From contig CAIXRH010000297.1 of the NCBI GenBank assembly GCA_903921785.1, positions 1 through 46,197 of the forward strand: a stretch of 46,197 nt of DNA, given 5' to 3'. This document shows positions 15,832 through 24,763 of the stretch, one piece after another. The translations under genes were made by a program, and so were the position numbers. The notes under the pieces were generated by a model. The model searched no databases and was not told where the DNA came from. It saw only the letters and a list, made by a program, of their open reading frames with translations. The first letter of the stretch is position 1. The number at the start of each line of letters is the position of its first letter. The DNA is from an uncultured Pseudomonadota bacterium (GTDB lineage: Bacteria; Myxococcota_A; UBA796; SXON01).

Positions 15832-18315
15832 TCAGGCCTTGGACTCCAGGCGCGTGAGGCGATCCCGGAGCTTACGGTTGTCTTCGGAGAGGCCCTCCAC
15901 CTCGCGGCGGAGGCCGGCGAACGCGCCCTCGACCGTGCGCCCTTCGCGCACGTTGGCCATCGCGTCGAACGCGAGGCGACGACAGCGCGCGTCTCCCGCC
16001 GCGCGGTGCAGGCGGGTGAGCGTGCCGAGGCAGCGCGGGTCGCGGAGCACGCCGAGCGCGTTGATGGCGGACACCTGCACGCGGTAGTTCGCGTCCTCCG
16101 CGAGCTCCTGGAGGCGCTCCACGGCGGCCGTGCGGGTGACCTCCACGTCGTCGCCGAGGCGGGCCAGCGCCGAAGCGGCGGCGGCGCGGGCGCGAGCGGG
16201 GCGCTCCACGGCGGTCCAAGCCAGGAGCGTCGGGAGCACCTCGGCGTCGCGGGTGGCGCCGAGACCTTCGAGGGCGCGGGCGCGCAGGAGCTCGCACCAG
16301 CTCGACTCGGGGAGCAGCCGCTCGCACGCCGCGCGGGCCTGCGGGGCGCGGAGCTTGCCGAGCACCCGGGCGACCTCGCCCCGGACGTGGATCGAGGGGT
16401 CGGGACGGAGCGCCACCAGGGCGGCGACCACCTCATCCCGGCGGAAGGCGGCGAGCGCCGCGACGACCCGGCGGCGGACACGCGCGTCGGCGTCGGCGAG
16501 GGCAGCGAGGAGCGCTTCGACCGCGGGCGCCGCACCGGTGGCGGCGAGGACGTCCGGCAGCTCCACGCGCACACACCAGCTCGGCTCCTTGCGCATGGCG
16601 GCGGTGAGCGCGGCGAGGGCGGCCGGAGAGCCCTCCGCGCCAAGCGCCTTCGCGGCGCGGATGCGGCCGATGATGTTGGGGTCGCCGACGAGGGCGGCCG
16701 CGAGCATCGACACCGGCCCGGAGAGGGTGATCTCCGCGAGCAGGCCGAAGTCGGCGTCCACCGAGACCCAGGCGGGGGCGGTGGGGCACGGGAGCAGGAA
16801 GGTGCGCTCCCGCGCGTCGAGCGCCAGGGTGTGGCGCACGCCCGCCAGCGACACCGTGAGCGGCACCGCGAAGGCCGAGGCGACGCACTCGCCTTCCTGC
16901 GTCTGCTTCACCGCGACCTTGAGCTGCCCATCGGTGTGGCCGAGCTCCACCTTGAGCTGGGGGTGGCCGGCGCCGAAGACGTACTGGTCGAAGAACCGGT
17001 CGAGGTTCTGGCCGCTGGCGTCCTCGAAGGCGCGCTGCAGGTGGCGGGTGTGCACCGTGCCCCCGCCGTGCCGCCCCAGGTAGAGCCGCACCGCGGCCCA
17101 GAACGCCTCGTCCCCGAGCACGGTGCGCAGCGTGTGCAGCACGAGCGCGCCCTTCTCGTAGAGGTGACGGTCGAACAGGTCGATCGGGTTCTTGAACTTG
17201 TACGAGACGATCGGGCGGCGGTACCGGCCGCCGTCCTCGCCGAGGTAGTTGAGGAGGTGCTCCCAGAGGTGGTAGCGCCCCTCGTCCACGCCCCGATCGT
17301 GGTGGAACCACAGGGTCTCGGTGTACGTGGCCCAGCCTTCGTTGAGCCAGCCCTGCGACCAGTCCTGGCAGGTGACGAGGTCGCCCCACCACTGGTGGCC
17401 GAGCTCGTGGACCACCAGGGAGTCCATGTCGGAGTCGAGCGCGGCGGTCTCATCGACCATCACCACGTCGATGAGCGTGGTGGCGGCGAGGTTCTCCATG
17501 CCGCCGAAGATGAAGTCGTAGACGACGACCTGGTCGTAGCGGGACCAGGGGTAGGCGCCGTAATGCGCCGCGAGGAACTCGATCATCGCCGGCGTCTTGT
17601 GGAAGGCGCGCTGGACCATCGGCGCGGGCGTGCCCGCGGGCACGTAGTACGCGACCGGGACGCTCCCCGGGGGCGCGTGATGTACGTCCAACCGGGCGAC
17701 GACGGCGCTGAACAGGTACGCCGGCATCGGCGCTTCGACGACCCACTCTTCGCCCTCGCGGCGACCGTTGCCCACCACCACGAAGCCGGGGGGCGCGTGG
17801 ATGCGCACCCGCCACGGGTGCTTCACCGAGGGGTGGTCGAGGCAGGGGAAGATGTGGTGGGCGTCTTCGTCCTGGCACTGCGTCCACGCCTGCCAGTCGC
17901 GGTTCGGCTCGGCGGGGGTGGGACCCACGAAGTACAGGCCGCGGCGCGGGGACCCGTGCCACGCGACGGTGACCACGTCGGCGTGGGCGATGCGCAGCTT
18001 CCCGTCGGCATGGCGCCACGCGAGCGACGCGCCATCGAGCCCCGTGACCTGATCGACCACCACCGAGTCAAGGTCGAGCACCAGCTCCCCGCCCTGGCCC
18101 GCGAGCCCCTTCACGGAGATGGTGGCCTCGCCGCGGAGCGACTGCGCCTCGGGGTCGATCCACAAGGCCAGGTGGTACGCCGCGATGTCGAACGAGCGCG
18201 ACGGCGGGTAGTTCGCCTCGACGCCGGGCTCGGAGAACGCGCGGCGATCCAACGCCCAGCCGCCGAAGGCGCTCTCCAAAAGCATCGACTTGTCGGTGAA
18301 TCCGGTCGTGGACAT
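15832..18315 (-). CDS. M1 family aminopeptidase with HEAT-like tail
   Basis: 827 residues. This zinc metallopeptidase releases N-terminal amino acids. The exopeptidase motif GGMEN (271-275), zinc site HELGH (303-307) and downstream NEGWAT with ligand Glu326 are intact. The catalytic region ends near residue 530. Residues about 560-790 consist of repeated Ala-rich helices with LGDPNIIGRIRAAKALG, ALAALTAAMRK and DVEVTRTAAVERLQEL patterns, typical of HEAT/PBS-lyase-like repeats. The last 25 residues form a short coiled coil (GLSEDNRKLRDRLTRLESKA). There is no signal peptide. The frame is open for 285 further codons upstream, but this is repeat-rich, non-protein-like sequence; MSTTGFTDKS was chosen as start. 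Confidence 0.92.
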   Translation of the reverse strand: MSTTGFTDKSMLLESAFGGWALDRRAFSEPGVEANYPPSRSFDIAAYHLALWIDPEAQSLRGEATISVKGLAGQGGELVLDLDSVVVDQVTGLDGASLAWRHADGKLRIAHADVVTVAWHGSPRRGLYFVGPTPAEPNRDWQAWTQCQDEDAHHIFPCLDHPSVKHPWRVRIHAPPGFVVVGNGRREGEEWVVEAPMPAYLFSAVVARLDVHHAPPGSVPVAYYVPAGTPAPMVQRAFHKTPAMIEFLAAHYGAYPWSRYDQVVVYDFIFGGMENLAATTLIDVVMVDETAALDSDMDSLVVHELGHQWWGDLVTCQDWSQGWLNEGWATYTETLWFHHDRGVDEGRYHLWEHLLNYLGEDGGRYRRPIVSYKFKNPIDLFDRHLYEKGALVLHTLRTVLGDEAFWAAVRLYLGRHGGGTVHTRHLQRAFEDASGQNLDRFFDQYVFGAGHPQLKVELGHTDGQLKVAVKQTQEGECVASAFAVPLTVSLAGVRHTLALDARERTFLLPCPTAPAWVSVDADFGLLAEITLSGPVSMLAAALVGDPNIIGRIRAAKALGAEGSPAALAALTAAMRKEPSWCVRVELPDVLAATGAAPAVEALLAALADADARVRRRVVAALAAFRRDEVVAALVALRPDPSIHVRGEVARVLGKLRAPQARAACERLLPESSWCELLRARALEGLGATRDAEVLPTLLAWTAVERPARARAAAASALARLGDDVEVTRTAAVERLQELAEDANYRVQVSAINALGVLRDPRCLGTLTRLHRAAGDARCRRLAFDAMANVREGRTVEGAFAGLRREVEGLSEDNRKLRDRLTRLESKA

Positions 18316-18480
18316 GGGCGCTCCCGCGGGCCCGCGCACTAACGCTCCGCCCACCCGCGCGCCAAGAAGCGTCCCGCTCCCGACGCCGCCAAGGTTCCAG
18401 CTCCATTTTTGTTGCCCCTCCCGCGACGACGCCGCGACCCTCGAACCCGACGAGGTCAAGGGGCGGGTGGCGCGACACGG

Positions 18481-18541
18481 CCCTGCCCGGCCGGAGCCGC
18501 CGAGGTCGAGGAGCCGCCGCGGTGAGAATGGGGGATGGGAG
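18481..18541 (+). repeat. Dispersed repeat, copy 1
   Basis: Aligns without gaps to 41501-41561; the core GGTCGAGGAGCCGCCGCGG (18502-18521 region) and the following GAGAATGG are shared. Neither copy is coding. Confidence 0.6.
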
Positions 18542-18551
18542 GCGGTTCGGG

Positions 18552-18578
18552 CCCCTCGCCCCACCCGGGGGCGAGGGG
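18552..18578. repeat. REP-like palindrome
   Basis: Arms CCCCTCGCCCC (18552-18562) and GGGGCGAGGGG (18568-18578) are perfect complements around ACCCG, followed by TTGGGGAG. It resembles the widespread intergenic CTC-rich palindromes of Proteobacteria. Confidence 0.55.
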
Positions 18579-18654
18579 TTGGGGAGTGGGGGTGGGGAGC
18601 GGTGGGCCCAAGCCCACCGCGGGACCCAAAAGCAAAGAGAGACCCTGAAGCCTT

Positions 18655-18703
18655 GAGCCTCCAGCCTCCAGCCTCCAGCCTCCGGCCTCCGGCCTGAAGC
18701 CTC
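18655..18703. repeat. Seven-unit 7-bp tandem array
   Basis: Consecutive units: AGCCTCC four times, GGCCTCC, GGCCTGA, AGCCTCC. It is flanked on both sides by TGAAGCCT. No coding or RNA function is evident. Confidence 0.8.
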
Positions 18704-18747
18704 CCGTCTCCCGCCTGATTAGTCCCCGCGGACCCCCGGAGACCCCC

Positions 18748-19254
18748 ATGCTGCTCCTCGCCGCCACCCTCGCGTTCGCCCACCACGGCGAAGAGGCCGC
18801 CGCCGCCCCCAAGCCGAACCCGGCCTTCGAGGCGATCAAGGCCCTCGCCGGCACCTGGAAGGGCACCGCCCAGCACGGCGGCGATCCCATGCCCGCCGAG
18901 GTCACGTACCGGGTCTCCGGGAGCGGCACCTCGGTCATCGAGACGCTTTTCCCGGGGAGCGACCACGAGATGGTCACGGTCTACTACCCGGACGGCGACG
19001 TCGGGGTCATGCTCACCCACTTCTGCGCGTCGGGGAATCAGCCGCGGATGAAGCTCGACCCCAAGAGCCCCGCCGGCACGATGCACTTCGCCTACGTGGA
19101 CGCCACGAACCTCAAGAAGGGCGACTACCACATGCACGAGGGCACCGTCACCGTCGTGGACGGGGCGCACCTCAAGGAGTCATGGCTCGGCTACGCCGGC
19201 GGAAAGCCGGCTGGCGCTGCCGAGTTCACCCTCGAGCGCGTCGTTACGCCATAG
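18748..19254 (+). CDS. Secreted beta-barrel-like protein of unknown function
   Basis: 168 residues with a very short signal peptide (MLLLAATLAFA) and a His-rich mature start (HHGEE). The body begins with FEAIKALAGTWKGTAQ, a calycin-like opening (Gly-x-Trp), and continues as alternating strands to the end. It therefore probably forms a small beta barrel similar to lipocalin or DUF1579-like proteins. His and Met residues cluster at KGDYHMHEGTV. GGAG eight bases before the ATG is a plausible Shine-Dalgarno. Monocistronic, convergent with the DUF429 gene. Ligand unknown. Confidence 0.75.
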   Translation: MLLLAATLAFAHHGEEAAAAPKPNPAFEAIKALAGTWKGTAQHGGDPMPAEVTYRVSGSGTSVIETLFPGSDHEMVTVYYPDGDVGVMLTHFCASGNQPRMKLDPKSPAGTMHFAYVDATNLKKGDYHMHEGTVTVVDGAHLKESWLGYAGGKPAGAAEFTLERVVTP

Positions 19255-19278
19255 TCGCCGGCCGCGAGGGGCCAGCGA

Positions 19279-19311
19279 CGGCGCGCCGACACTCCCCGCC
19301 TCCGCGCGCCG
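19279..19311. terminator. Stem-loop between convergent genes
   Basis: CGGCGCGC (19279-19286) pairs with GCGCGCCG (19304-19311) across a 17-base loop. It lies in the 60 bases between two convergent stops. There is no T-tract. Confidence 0.3.
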
Positions 19312-19314
19312 CCG

Positions 19315-20055
19315 CTACTCCGTCGGGAGCCGGCTCGGGTCGGGCAGGAGGATGTAGCCGCGGTGCTGATCGCCGAGGTAGGCGCAGCTCGCCACGCCGT
19401 TTTCGCCGAGCCACGCCGCGATGTAGGCGACGAGCAGCGCCTCGATACGCTCCTCGAGCTCGCCGAGGCGGGTGCCGTTGAGATCGGGCAGGTGCGCGGA
19501 CATCAGCCCTTCGAGCGCGGGCGACGGCATCAGCCGGGGGGTGCCGTGGAACAGCCGCTCCGCGATGAGCTCCCGCAGCCGGGCGACCGACTCCTTGCGG
19601 CCGCCGATCGGCCCCGCCTTCATGCGCACGGGGCGATCCACCCCGAAGAGCAGCACCTGGGCGGACTGGGTGTGCGTCTCCACCAGGCGCTCGTTCGCCG
19701 TGCTGGACGGATCCAGGTCGAACCCCATGCGCAACAGGCCCTTGGCCATCGTGCGGGGGTGGGAGGCGGAGACGGTGTTGTTGGCGTACTCGTCGATCCG
19801 GTAGCGGTTGAAGTGCTCCTGGAGCAGCTTGTCGCAGGGGCGGGAGCCCGAGAGGTTCTCCACGATCACCGGAGCGTTCACCGTGAGCACGCAGCCACTG
19901 CGACCCCGGTTGCGGGTGATCCACCGCAAGGTGTCCTCGTGCGCGCGCAGCGAGTCCGCCGAGACGACGCGAACGCCGCCCTCCACGGGCTCAAGGACCA
20001 CGCCGCCCGAGCTGTCGCGGGGCGTCCAACCAAGATCGAGACCGAGATACCGCAT
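19315..20055 (-). CDS. DUF429 family protein
   Basis: 246 residues. The N-terminus MRYLGLDLGWTP and the later VLTVNAPVIVENLSGSRPCDK, RLVETHTQSAQ and GGRKESVARLREL match the conserved blocks of DUF429. These are RNase H-like-fold proteins of unknown activity. An in-frame ATG at 20088 would overlap the aldehyde dehydrogenase gene; 20055 was preferred because it starts at the family's usual N-terminus, 17 bases after the neighbour's stop. It is last in the fbp-hydrolase-kinase-dehydrogenase run. Confidence 0.8.
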   Translation of the reverse strand: MRYLGLDLGWTPRDSSGGVVLEPVEGGVRVVSADSLRAHEDTLRWITRNRGRSGCVLTVNAPVIVENLSGSRPCDKLLQEHFNRYRIDEYANNTVSASHPRTMAKGLLRMGFDLDPSSTANERLVETHTQSAQVLLFGVDRPVRMKAGPIGGRKESVARLRELIAERLFHGTPRLMPSPALEGLMSAHLPDLNGTRLGELEERIEALLVAYIAAWLGENGVASCAYLGDQHRGYILLPDPSRLPTE

Positions 20056-20072
20056 CTGCCACCTGTCCTGCT

Positions 20073-21608
20073 TCAGCCGTTCTTCCACCGCCCCAACAAT
20101 CCCGAGAGCGCGTTGCGCGCCCCGGTGAGCCGGCTTCCCCCCACCCTACCAAGCTCCACGAGGCCCTCGGCCATCGTCGAGAGCGCCGGGGTGTAGGGGT
20201 ACCACCAGAGCTCCTTCTTTCCGCCGGAGCGGTCCACCACGACCGTTCGGGGGTGCACCAGGGCGGCGAGCGCCCAACGTGATCCCGTCACTCCGTAGCC
20301 GCTCTGCTTCCGCCCGCCCCAGGCTGCGCCGCCCATGGGACCGGAAAAACAACAGTTGTTGACGTAGGCGACGCCGCAGCGGACCTGGAGGGCCACCGCC
20401 TGGGCCTTGGCCACGTCCTTGCCCCATACGCTCACGCAGAGGCCGTAGGGGGAGTCGTTTGCGGCCGCGACCGCCTCGGCCTCGGTGGAGAACTTCGCCA
20501 CCGGAAGCACCGGCCCGAAGGTCTCTTCCCGCCAGATCGCGCAGTCGGTCGGCACGTCGGTGAGCACGGTAGCCGGGTAGTGGTACCCCTGACCCGTGGG
20601 CGCGCCGCCGCAGCGCACCTTCGCGCCGCGGGCGACCGCCTCCTCCACCTGCGCGTGCACCTTCGCCAGCGCGGCTTCGTTGATGAGCGGCCCCACGTCG
20701 GCGCCGACGCGGAGCTCCTTGGCCCGCGCCACGAGGCGCTCCACGAAGGTGTCGTAGACCTTCTCGTGGACCAACGCCCGCTCTACGCTCGCGCAGTCCT
20801 GCCCGGCGTTGTGGAAGGCGCCCCAGAGGATGCCCTCCACCGCGCGGTCGAGCTTCGCATCCGCCAGCACGATCGCGGCGTCCTTGCTGCCCAACTCCAA
20901 CGCGCAGGGCACGAGGTGCTGCGCGGCGTGGGCGGCGACGGCCTTCCCACCGGCGACGCTGCCAGTGAAGACCACCTTGTCCACCCCGGCGGCGACGAGC
21001 GCGGCGCCCTGGGCGGGGCCCCCCTGCACGGTCACCACCAGATCGGCCGGGAGGGCGGCCGCAAACACCTCGGCCAGCAGCGCGCCGCAACGGGCGGCGT
21101 GTTCGCTCGGCTTGAACACCACGGCGTTGCCGGCGAGGAGCGCCGGTACGATCGTGCGCATCGGCAGGTGGATCGGGTAGTTCCACGGCATGATGAGCGC
21201 CACGACGCCCAGCGCCTCCGGCACCACCTCCACCCGCTTGCCCGGGTAGTTCACCGGGTTGAGCTCCAGCTGCACCGGCTCCAGCTCATCCTCGATGACC
21301 TCGAGCCAATGGGCGAAGAGCTCGCCCATGGTCACGACCTCGCTCGTCCACGCTTCCCCGGGCGGCTTGCCGATCTCGGCTTCGAGCACCGCGACGAGCT
21401 CCTTCCCGCGCGCGAGCAGCGCCGTGCCGAGCCCCCGGACGACCTCCATCCGATCTTCGAGCGGGCGTTTGCTCCAGGCTTCCCCCGCCACGCGCGCAGC
21501 TGCGACGCGGAGCGGGACCTCCCCCACCGGGGTGCACGGGAGCTCGCCCACCGGGGTGCCGGTGCGCGGGTCCAAGAGGACCAGGGTTTCCGCCTCGATT
21601 CTCGACAT
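20073..21608 (-). CDS. NAD(P)-dependent aldehyde dehydrogenase
   Basis: 511 residues. It oxidises an aldehyde to the acid. PWNYP (141-145), the cofactor segment FTGSVAGGKA (214-223), general base Glu238 (LELGSKD) and the catalytic thiol Cys272 (NAGQDCASVER) are all present. ELGGKD has become ELGSKD, a mild change. The C-terminal 45 residues extend past the usual end of the family. The ATG shares one base with the kinase stop (TGATG). Which aldehyde it uses cannot be read from the sequence; succinate-semialdehyde-like and betaine-aldehyde-like members are nearest by motif. Confidence 0.93.
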   Translation of the reverse strand: MSRIEAETLVLLDPRTGTPVGELPCTPVGEVPLRVAAARVAGEAWSKRPLEDRMEVVRGLGTALLARGKELVAVLEAEIGKPPGEAWTSEVVTMGELFAHWLEVIEDELEPVQLELNPVNYPGKRVEVVPEALGVVALIMPWNYPIHLPMRTIVPALLAGNAVVFKPSEHAARCGALLAEVFAAALPADLVVTVQGGPAQGAALVAAGVDKVVFTGSVAGGKAVAAHAAQHLVPCALELGSKDAAIVLADAKLDRAVEGILWGAFHNAGQDCASVERALVHEKVYDTFVERLVARAKELRVGADVGPLINEAALAKVHAQVEEAVARGAKVRCGGAPTGQGYHYPATVLTDVPTDCAIWREETFGPVLPVAKFSTEAEAVAAANDSPYGLCVSVWGKDVAKAQAVALQVRCGVAYVNNCCFSGPMGGAAWGGRKQSGYGVTGSRWALAALVHPRTVVVDRSGGKKELWWYPYTPALSTMAEGLVELGRVGGSRLTGARNALSGLLGRWKNG

Positions 21609-24600
21609 CAGCCCTCCGTATCCCGGCCAGAGCGCCCCGGCTCCTCCAGCGCCCAGCGCGCCTGGGGCAGCTCACGGAAACAGTCCCGAAGGGCGCCATG
21701 GAGGCCGTCGAGGATGCCCCGGGCGAGCGTACGCGCCTCCGAACGGCGAGCAGTGGTGCGGCCCGCGTAGAGCACCTCCAGGAGCAGGCCGACGTCCCCC
21801 GCCTTGCGGGCGCGCGCTTCGGCGGCGGCGAGGATGTCGCGGTCACGACCGACGACGGCGCCGAGGAGGAAGAGCTGCGCGAGGTGGCGGTGCGCGCCGA
21901 GGTCGTCGAGGTGGGTCACCGCCTCGGAGAGCAGGTGGGCGTTCGCGGTGCGCAGCCCGGCCATGCCCTCGTGGAAGTACACCCGCACCACGTCCTCCGC
22001 GGCGCGTGCGGCGTCCAGCCCGGCGAGGTGGGCGGCGAGGACGGCCGGAGCGTCGCCCCGAAGGCGGCGCACCTCCGCGAGCACCTCGAAGTACAACGCC
22101 CGGACTTCGTAGGGCAGCGTGGTCCCCGCCGAGCCCACGCGCGCGAGCGAGACGTCCGCGCCTTCGAGATCGCCGGCCGCCGCGCGTGCCCAGGCACACA
22201 CCACCTCGATCGCGGCCCGATGGCTGCCGCCTTCCTGGCGATCCCCCGTGTCCCCGGCGAGGCTGAGGCTCTCCAGGGCCCGCGAATACTGGCCGCGCAC
22301 GCGCTGGGCCTGGGCGAGGTGCACGTAGGCGGAGGCGAGGAGCCGGGGCAGATCACGGCCGCGGAGCTCACGGATGAGCCCGAGGAGCCGGGACTCGGCC
22401 TCGGCGGAGGCGCCGCGGAGCAGCATCGCGTCCGCCGTGGCGACGCGGGCGCGGCACGCGATGCGGTCGATCGGCGAGCCGGAAGCGGCGGCCGCCGCGA
22501 CGAAGAGCCCCTCCCCCGTGGCGATCTGCCCGCGGATGAGCGCGAGGTCCCCCGCGGCGAGGAGCACCGCCGCCTCCCCGCTGCCGGTGCGCTCCCAGAC
22601 CCGCTGCACCAGCGCGTCGGACGGCGCGGCGCCCATCGCCACCATCAACTCCAGCTCCAGCGGGTCGACGTCCAGGGTGCCGGCCCCGCGGGCGAGCGCG
22701 GCGGCGGCGGCGAGGGCGTCTCGGGATTCGACGAGGCGCCCGGCAGAACGCAGCGCCACCGCGCGGGCGTAGGCGCGGCGCGCGGCGAGCATCGCCGACA
22801 AAAGCGGTGAGTCCGTGAGGTGGTCGACCACCCGCAGCGCGCGCACGGGACGCCCGAAGGCCGAGAGGTGCTCCGCGAGCGAGACGAGGCGCTCCACCCC
22901 CTCCGCGTCGGGCCGGCCGAGCGCGGCATGGAGCAGGGCGAACCTCGTCTCCCACTCGCCACGGGGGCGACGCGACACCCCGTCGGCGAGGGCGCCGTGC
23001 AGGCGCGAACGGTCTTCTTCGCTCAAGCCCTCGAGGATCAACCGCTGCACCACCGCGCGCCGGAGCACGATGCGCTCCTCCTCGCGCTCGGTCCAGATGT
23101 GGGCGAGCCCCTGGCGGACCAGCGGCCCGAGGTCGAGGCCGGAGGGCTCGGCGCCGAGGATGTCGAGCACGAGGTCCAGCGGGACAGCGTCGTCCGCGAT
23201 GGCGAGCAGCTCCAACACCTGACGGGCGAGCGGCGTGAGCCGGCGGAGGGTGCGGTGAAGGGCGCGGCGGGTGGTGGCGCCGGGGACGAGGCCGGCCGCC
23301 GCGTCCCACCGCCAGGCGGCGTGACCGCTCTCGCTGGTCCCCTCACACCAGAGCGTGCTGTTCTCGGCCTGCTCCCTCACCAGCCCCACGACCGTTCCCG
23401 CCAGCCCTCCCGAGGCGTCGTACAGCGCGAGGTCGAGGCCCGGGGGCACGGCGGGGCTGGCGAGCATGCCGCTGACCAACTGGCGGACCTCCGGGATCGT
23501 GAGCGGGCGGAGGGAGAGCTGCCGCGCCCCCGCCACCGGCGGGAGGTCGATGCCCACGATGACGGAGGAGAGCCCCGGGGTGACGGCCAGGGCGATCATC
23601 GTGTGGAAGGCCTCGGGGCCCAGCGCGTCGGCGTCCTCGACCAGCAGGAGCAGCGGCCCCTCAGCGGCGAGCTCGGCGAGGTGGCGACGGAGCGGGTCGA
23701 GGAGCTGCAGGGAAGGCAGCCCGAAGCGAGCGATCTCGGCGGCGAAGCGCTCCAGGACGTCCGCCTCCGTCATGCGGTGACGGGCCCGGAGGGTGATCGT
23801 CTCCACATGATGTTCCGCGGCGAGCGTCTGCACCAGGCGGGGGATCGATCCGAGCCCCGACCCGTCCGCGCCGGTGACCACCACCGCCCCCGCGGCGTCC
23901 AATACCGCCTCCACGGCGCCGCGCACCCCGTCGCGCGCGATGAGCGGTGGCGGGTGAAGCGCTCGGCGAACGCCCCAGACTCCGGTGAGCATCGCGAGCG
24001 CCACCGCCGCGCTCGGGGGCCGGGCGAGCGGGTCCCGCGCCATGAGCCGGTCCACCAGCCCGGCGAGGCGCACCGGCAACCCCGAAGCCACCTCCACCAG
24101 CGGCGTGGCGGTGCCGCCCCGGTGCGCCGCGAGCCAGCCGGCGGCCCCCCGCGCCGCGTACGGGCGGGTGCCACAGATCGCCTCATACAGCGTGACGCCC
24201 AGGCTGTACAGATCGCAGCGATGATCGCTCTCTGCCCCGGCGATCTGCTCCGGCGCCATATACGCGTAGGTCCCGAGGACGTCCCCGAGGGTGGTGGTGA
24301 GCGGATCGGCCGGATCGGCGGCGAGGCCGAGGTCCATCATCACCGTGCGGTTGTCCGAGGCGCAGAAGATGTTCGACGCCTTCACGTCGCGATGGATGAT
24401 CCCCTGCTCATGGAGGTACTGGAGAACCCGTAGGGAGGCGGTCGCGAGGTGCATCGCCTGCTCCGCGTCGAGCGGGCGGCGGAGGATCTGCTGGTCGAGG
24501 GAGAGGCCCTGGAGCAGCTCCAAGACCAACGCCGGCGGCTCGGCCTCAAACACGTGAAGACAGCGCACGAGACCCGGGTGATCGAGCCGTTGGAGGAGGC

Positions 24601-24763
24601 GCCCCTCGCGGAGGAAACGCTTTCGCATCGAGGCACGATCGGTGTCGCGGAGCACCTTGAGCGCCACCTCCCGGCCGTTCCAACGGGCGCGGAACACGTC
24701 CGCGATGCCGCCCTCCCCGATGCGCTCGAGCAGCTCGCAGCCGTGGAGCTCGTGGTCGCTCAC
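21608..24763 (-). CDS. Ser/Thr protein kinase with ATPase-like and TPR-like regions
   Basis: 1051 residues starting at a GTG that overlaps the hydrolase stop (GTGA). The kinase domain (about 8-265) has the glycine loop GEGGIADVF, VALK with Lys36, HRDVKASN with Asp126, DLG (144-146, in place of DFG) and APE (170-172). It therefore looks active. Residues about 275-560 resemble the signal-transduction ATPase region of large myxobacterial and PknK-type kinases. However, the P-loop position reads GADGSGLGS without the lysine, while a Walker B-like LLLLVEDAD (371-379) remains. The C-terminal 450 residues are Ala/Leu/Arg-rich helical repeats of TPR type. There is no transmembrane segment, so it is a cytosolic sensor kinase. 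It is embedded between fbp and aldehyde dehydrogenase genes, which suggests a link to carbon metabolism (inference). Confidence 0.9.
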   Translation of the reverse strand: MSDHELHGCELLERIGEGGIADVFRARWNGREVALKVLRDTDRASMRKRFLREGRLLQRLDHPGLVRCLHVFEAEPPALVLELLQGLSLDQQILRRPLDAEQAMHLATASLRVLQYLHEQGIIHRDVKASNIFCASDNRTVMMDLGLAADPADPLTTTLGDVLGTYAYMAPEQIAGAESDHRCDLYSLGVTLYEAICGTRPYAARGAAGWLAAHRGGTATPLVEVASGLPVRLAGLVDRLMARDPLARPPSAAVALAMLTGVWGVRRALHPPPLIARDGVRGAVEAVLDAAGAVVVTGADGSGLGSIPRLVQTLAAEHHVETITLRARHRMTEADVLERFAAEIARFGLPSLQLLDPLRRHLAELAAEGPLLLLVEDADALGPEAFHTMIALAVTPGLSSVIVGIDLPPVAGARQLSLRPLTIPEVRQLVSGMLASPAVPPGLDLALYDASGGLAGTVVGLVREQAENSTLWCEGTSESGHAAWRWDAAAGLVPGATTRRALHRTLRRLTPLARQVLELLAIADDAVPLDLVLDILGAEPSGLDLGPLVRQGLAHIWTEREEERIVLRRAVVQRLILEGLSEEDRSRLHGALADGVSRRPRGEWETRFALLHAALGRPDAEGVERLVSLAEHLSAFGRPVRALRVVDHLTDSPLLSAMLAARRAYARAVALRSAGRLVESRDALAAAAALARGAGTLDVDPLELELMVAMGAAPSDALVQRVWERTGSGEAAVLLAAGDLALIRGQIATGEGLFVAAAAASGSPIDRIACRARVATADAMLLRGASAEAESRLLGLIRELRGRDLPRLLASAYVHLAQAQRVRGQYSRALESLSLAGDTGDRQEGGSHRAAIEVVCAWARAAAGDLEGADVSLARVGSAGTTLPYEVRALYFEVLAEVRRLRGDAPAVLAAHLAGLDAARAAEDVVRVYFHEGMAGLRTANAHLLSEAVTHLDDLGAHRHLAQLFLLGAVVGRDRDILAAAEARARKAGDVGLLLEVLYAGRTTARRSEARTLARGILDGLHGALRDCFRELPQARWALEEPGRSGRDTEG

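Larger units (their letters stand above)
18316..18747. other. Gene-free interval dense in repeats
   Basis: 432 bases between the divergent aminopeptidase and secreted protein genes. I see no gene. It holds, in order, a dispersed repeat shared with 41.5 kb, an 11-bp palindrome of REP type, a G-rich stretch (GGGGTTGGGG, GTGGGGGTGGGG) and a 7-bp tandem array. Confidence 0.7.

Noticed and set aside
16006-18342. A 778-residue protein antisense to the aminopeptidase
   Set aside because: It is a mirror frame of a gene with clear motifs in GC-rich DNA; Arg/Val/Glu-rich without domains.
18316-19170. Extension of the aminopeptidase N-terminus through the repeat island
   Set aside because: The extra sequence is translated minisatellite and overlaps the opposite secreted protein gene; M1 enzymes do not have it.
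22820-24433. A 537-residue plus-strand protein inside the kinase gene
   Set aside because: It is antisense to conserved kinase motifs and has no recognisable domain.
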